From: JAHJCW01 sp965369995 | Lineage (GTDB): Bacteria; Fidelibacterota; Marinisomatia; Marinisomatales; JAHJCW01 | Assembly: GCA_965369995.1 (NCBI GenBank) | Contig: CBDURO010000002.1 | Span: 15,520-79,519, forward strand | Length of the DNA: 64,000 bases | Direction of reading: 5' to 3' | Shown here: positions 62,487-64,000 of the stretch, piece after piece | Layout: every line of letters starts with the position of its first letter | Position numbering within the stretch: the first letter of the stretch is position 1 | Position numbers and translations under genes: made by a program | Notes under the pieces: generated by a model | Seen by the model: the letters and a program-made list of their open reading frames with translations, nothing else | The model's database searches: none | What the model was told of the DNA's origin: nothing

Positions 62487-63493
62487 TATAATTCCTTGTA
62501 ATGCTTTTTATAATATTCTAAATACTCACCTGATTTCAGAGGTTTCCACCATTCATCATTTTGGTTGTACCAATCAACTGTAAATTTCATAGCTTTAAAG
62601 AAATCATGTTTTGGCTGCCATCCGATGTATGCAAGCTTTTCACAATTTAGTGAGTAACGTCTATCATGACCTAATCTATCTTGAACAAATTTCTTGAGAG
62701 TATCAGATTTGTTGGTTTCTTTTAAAATTAAATCTGTTATTTCGATATTTGTTAATTCGTTTCCACCACCAATATTATATATTTCGCCTACTTCACCATT
62801 GTCAATTATATACTGAATAGCATCACAATGATCTTCAACATACAACCAATCACGTACATTTTTACCATCGCCGTAAACAGGTAGTTTTTTATCTTCAATT
62901 GCGTTTGTAACAAACAATGGAATTAATTTTTCCGGAAATTGGTAAGGTCCAAAATTATTGCTTGCTCTAGTAATTATTACCGGCAATTTATAAGTAGTGA
63001 AATATGAATATGCCAATCTATCTGCTCCGGCTTTACTCGCCGAATATGGATTTCTAGGCATTAATGTATCGGTTTCCGAAAAGCTTCCCTTTTCGATACT
63101 GCCATACACCTCATCAGTGCTTATTTGTATAAACCGTTCTAAACCGAATTCTCGCGCTGTTTCCAATAAGGTGAATGTACCGAATATATCGGTTTGTATA
63201 AAATCATCGGGTTTCCCGATCGATCGATCAACATGACTCTCCGCTGCAAAATTAATTAGATAGTTCGGTTTATGTTTTTGAAAGATTTCTTTGACAATTT
63301 TTGAGTCGCAAATATCACCATGGTAAAAAATGTATCTCTCATCATCTTTAAAATCAGCAAGATTGTTAGGGTTACCGGCATAAGTAAGTTTATCTAAATT
63401 GACGATGGTTGCAAATTTATCACGATGAAAAATATAGCGAATAAAATTCGAGCCAATAAAGCCACATCCACCGGTAACAAAATATTTCTTCAT
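62486..63493 (-). CDS. rfbB: dTDP-glucose 4,6-dehydratase
   Basis: Second step of dTDP-rhamnose (and other dTDP-deoxy-sugar) synthesis. 335 residues: NAD motif TGGCGFIGSNFIRY, NFAAESHVDRSI, and ISTDEVYGSIEKG with the dehydratase Asp-Glu pair. The active YSASKAG and the SNNFGPYQFPEKLIPL loop also support this. Full length. rfbC lies 9 bases upstream; rfbA and rfbD are presumably beyond the window. Confidence 0.96.
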   Translation of the reverse strand: MKKYFVTGGCGFIGSNFIRYIFHRDKFATIVNLDKLTYAGNPNNLADFKDDERYIFYHGDICDSKIVKEIFQKHKPNYLINFAAESHVDRSIGKPDDFIQTDIFGTFTLLETAREFGLERFIQISTDEVYGSIEKGSFSETDTLMPRNPYSASKAGADRLAYSYFTTYKLPVIITRASNNFGPYQFPEKLIPLFVTNAIEDKKLPVYGDGKNVRDWLYVEDHCDAIQYIIDNGEVGEIYNIGGGNELTNIEITDLILKETNKSDTLKKFVQDRLGHDRRYSLNCEKLAYIGWQPKHDFFKAMKFTVDWYNQNDEWWKPLKSGEYLEYYKKHYKEL

Positions 63494-63502
63494 GAATAAT
63501 TC

Positions 63503-64000
63503 CTAGATTTTCGGTAAATATTTTTTATCAATTAATTTTAAAGTAGGCAAATTTCTATCCTTCTGTGATAAAATTGGGTTTTTCACTGGCCATTGAATAT
63601 TTAATTCTTTGTCATTCCAAAGTAAACCATATTCATCTTCGGGGTGATAAATTTCAGTACACTTATACTGAAATATAGCCGTTTCCGATAAAACTACATA
63701 TCCATGTGCGAAACCTTCCGGTATATACATGATTTTATTATTTTTACCAGATAAAATAAATTCCAAGTGTTTTCCAAATGTAGGTGAACCTCGTCTAATA
63801 TCTACAGCGACATCAAAAACTTCACCTTGAATAACTCGCACTAGTTTACCCTGCTGAAGTTTTAATTGATAATGAAGCCCCCTTAATGTACCTTTTTTGG
63901 AAAATGCCTGATTATCCTGCAAATATTTTGTTGGTAATCCTAAAGTTTTAAAATCCTTGCTATTAAAACTTTCAAAAAAATATCCTCTGTCATCCTTATG
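63503..64000 (-). CDS. rfbC: dTDP-4-dehydrorhamnose 3,5-epimerase (N-terminus cut by window edge)
   Basis: Third enzyme of the dTDP-rhamnose pathway. 165 residues are visible and the reading frame runs off the window edge. The opening DDRGYFFESFN shows that only about 15-20 residues are missing. Family marks include KKGTLRGLHYQ (active-site histidine), VFDVAVDIRRGSPTFG, YIPEGFAHGY and YHPEDEYGLLWND. A start at 63922 (an internal TTG) would drop conserved sequence and is wrong. Confidence 0.94.
   Translation of the reverse strand, partial: HKDDRGYFFESFNSKDFKTLGLPTKYLQDNQAFSKKGTLRGLHYQLKLQQGKLVRVIQGEVFDVAVDIRRGSPTFGKHLEFILSGKNNKIMYIPEGFAHGYVVLSETAIFQYKCTEIYHPEDEYGLLWNDKELNIQWPVKNPILSQKDRNLPTLKLIDKKYLPKI

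Noticed and set aside
1..64000. CRISPR arrays, insertion sequences, prophage or integrase genes
   Set aside because: No regularly spaced repeats, transposase or integrase motifs were found on either strand.

Overview
The window is a gene-dense, AT-rich stretch (by eye about one third G+C) from a Gram-negative bacterium, most likely in the Fibrobacterota-Chlorobiota-Bacteroidota (FCB) superphylum. Candidatus Marinimicrobia (SAR406) or an Ignavibacteria-like lineage would fit best. This is inference from content: a PorV-type outer-membrane protein, a 30-residue COX24/mS38-like protein, a DUF2851 protein, the order tilS-hpt-ftsH-folP-cdaA, and Na+-NQR next to an 11-subunit complex I. Almost everything is on the minus strand, so transcription runs right to left. 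The plus-strand exceptions are nqrM, a proline dehydrogenase, an OsmC protein and a gene remnant. No gap exceeds 300 bases, and I see no tRNA, rRNA, CRISPR array or insertion sequence.

Layout. 1-3118: lysS (cut by the window edge), prfB with a programmed +1 frameshift, and a PorV-like barrel protein. 3189-8910: the housekeeping block cdaA, folP, ftsH, hpt, tilS. 8924-20515: metabolism, with metF, a metallo-beta-lactamase hydrolase, an archaeal-type (type II) GAPDH, a B12-dependent acyl-CoA mutase with isobutyryl-CoA mutase signature residues, dxs, pdxT, pdxS, ispH, an NrnA-like DHH phosphoesterase, a PduO-type cobalamin adenosyltransferase and an NhaD antiporter. 20652-37679: a respiratory block, with nqrM facing apbE-nqrFEDCBA and then nuoNMLKJIHDCBA. 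Both complexes could be read from one promoter seen upstream of nuoA; nuoE, nuoF and nuoG are absent. 37822-39470: proline dehydrogenase, OsmC, a CoA-binding-protein remnant and low-complexity repeats. 39471-49396: nadK, xseB, xseA, a zinc phospholipase C/S1-P1-like protein, the tiny COX24-like gene, HU, sppA, a LysM lytic transglycosylase, rfaE2, DUF2851, plsC, serS. 49429-64000: a Wzx/Wzy-type surface polysaccharide locus (rfbC, rfbB, wza, wzz, wzy, wzx, glycosyltransferases, epimerases, an unexplained beta-propeller protein, and the initiating sugar-phosphate transferase).

Together the genes describe a sodium-cycling respirer (NQR plus NhaD) with cobalamin-dependent branched/short acyl-CoA metabolism, MEP isoprenoid and DXP-independent vitamin B6 synthesis, c-di-AMP signalling, and a Wzy-type glycan coat. 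The points most worth a second look are the isobutyryl-CoA mutase signature, the type II GAPDH, the joined nuo-nqr unit without an NADH module, the small nqrM and COX24-like genes, and the cytoplasmic propeller protein in the polysaccharide locus.
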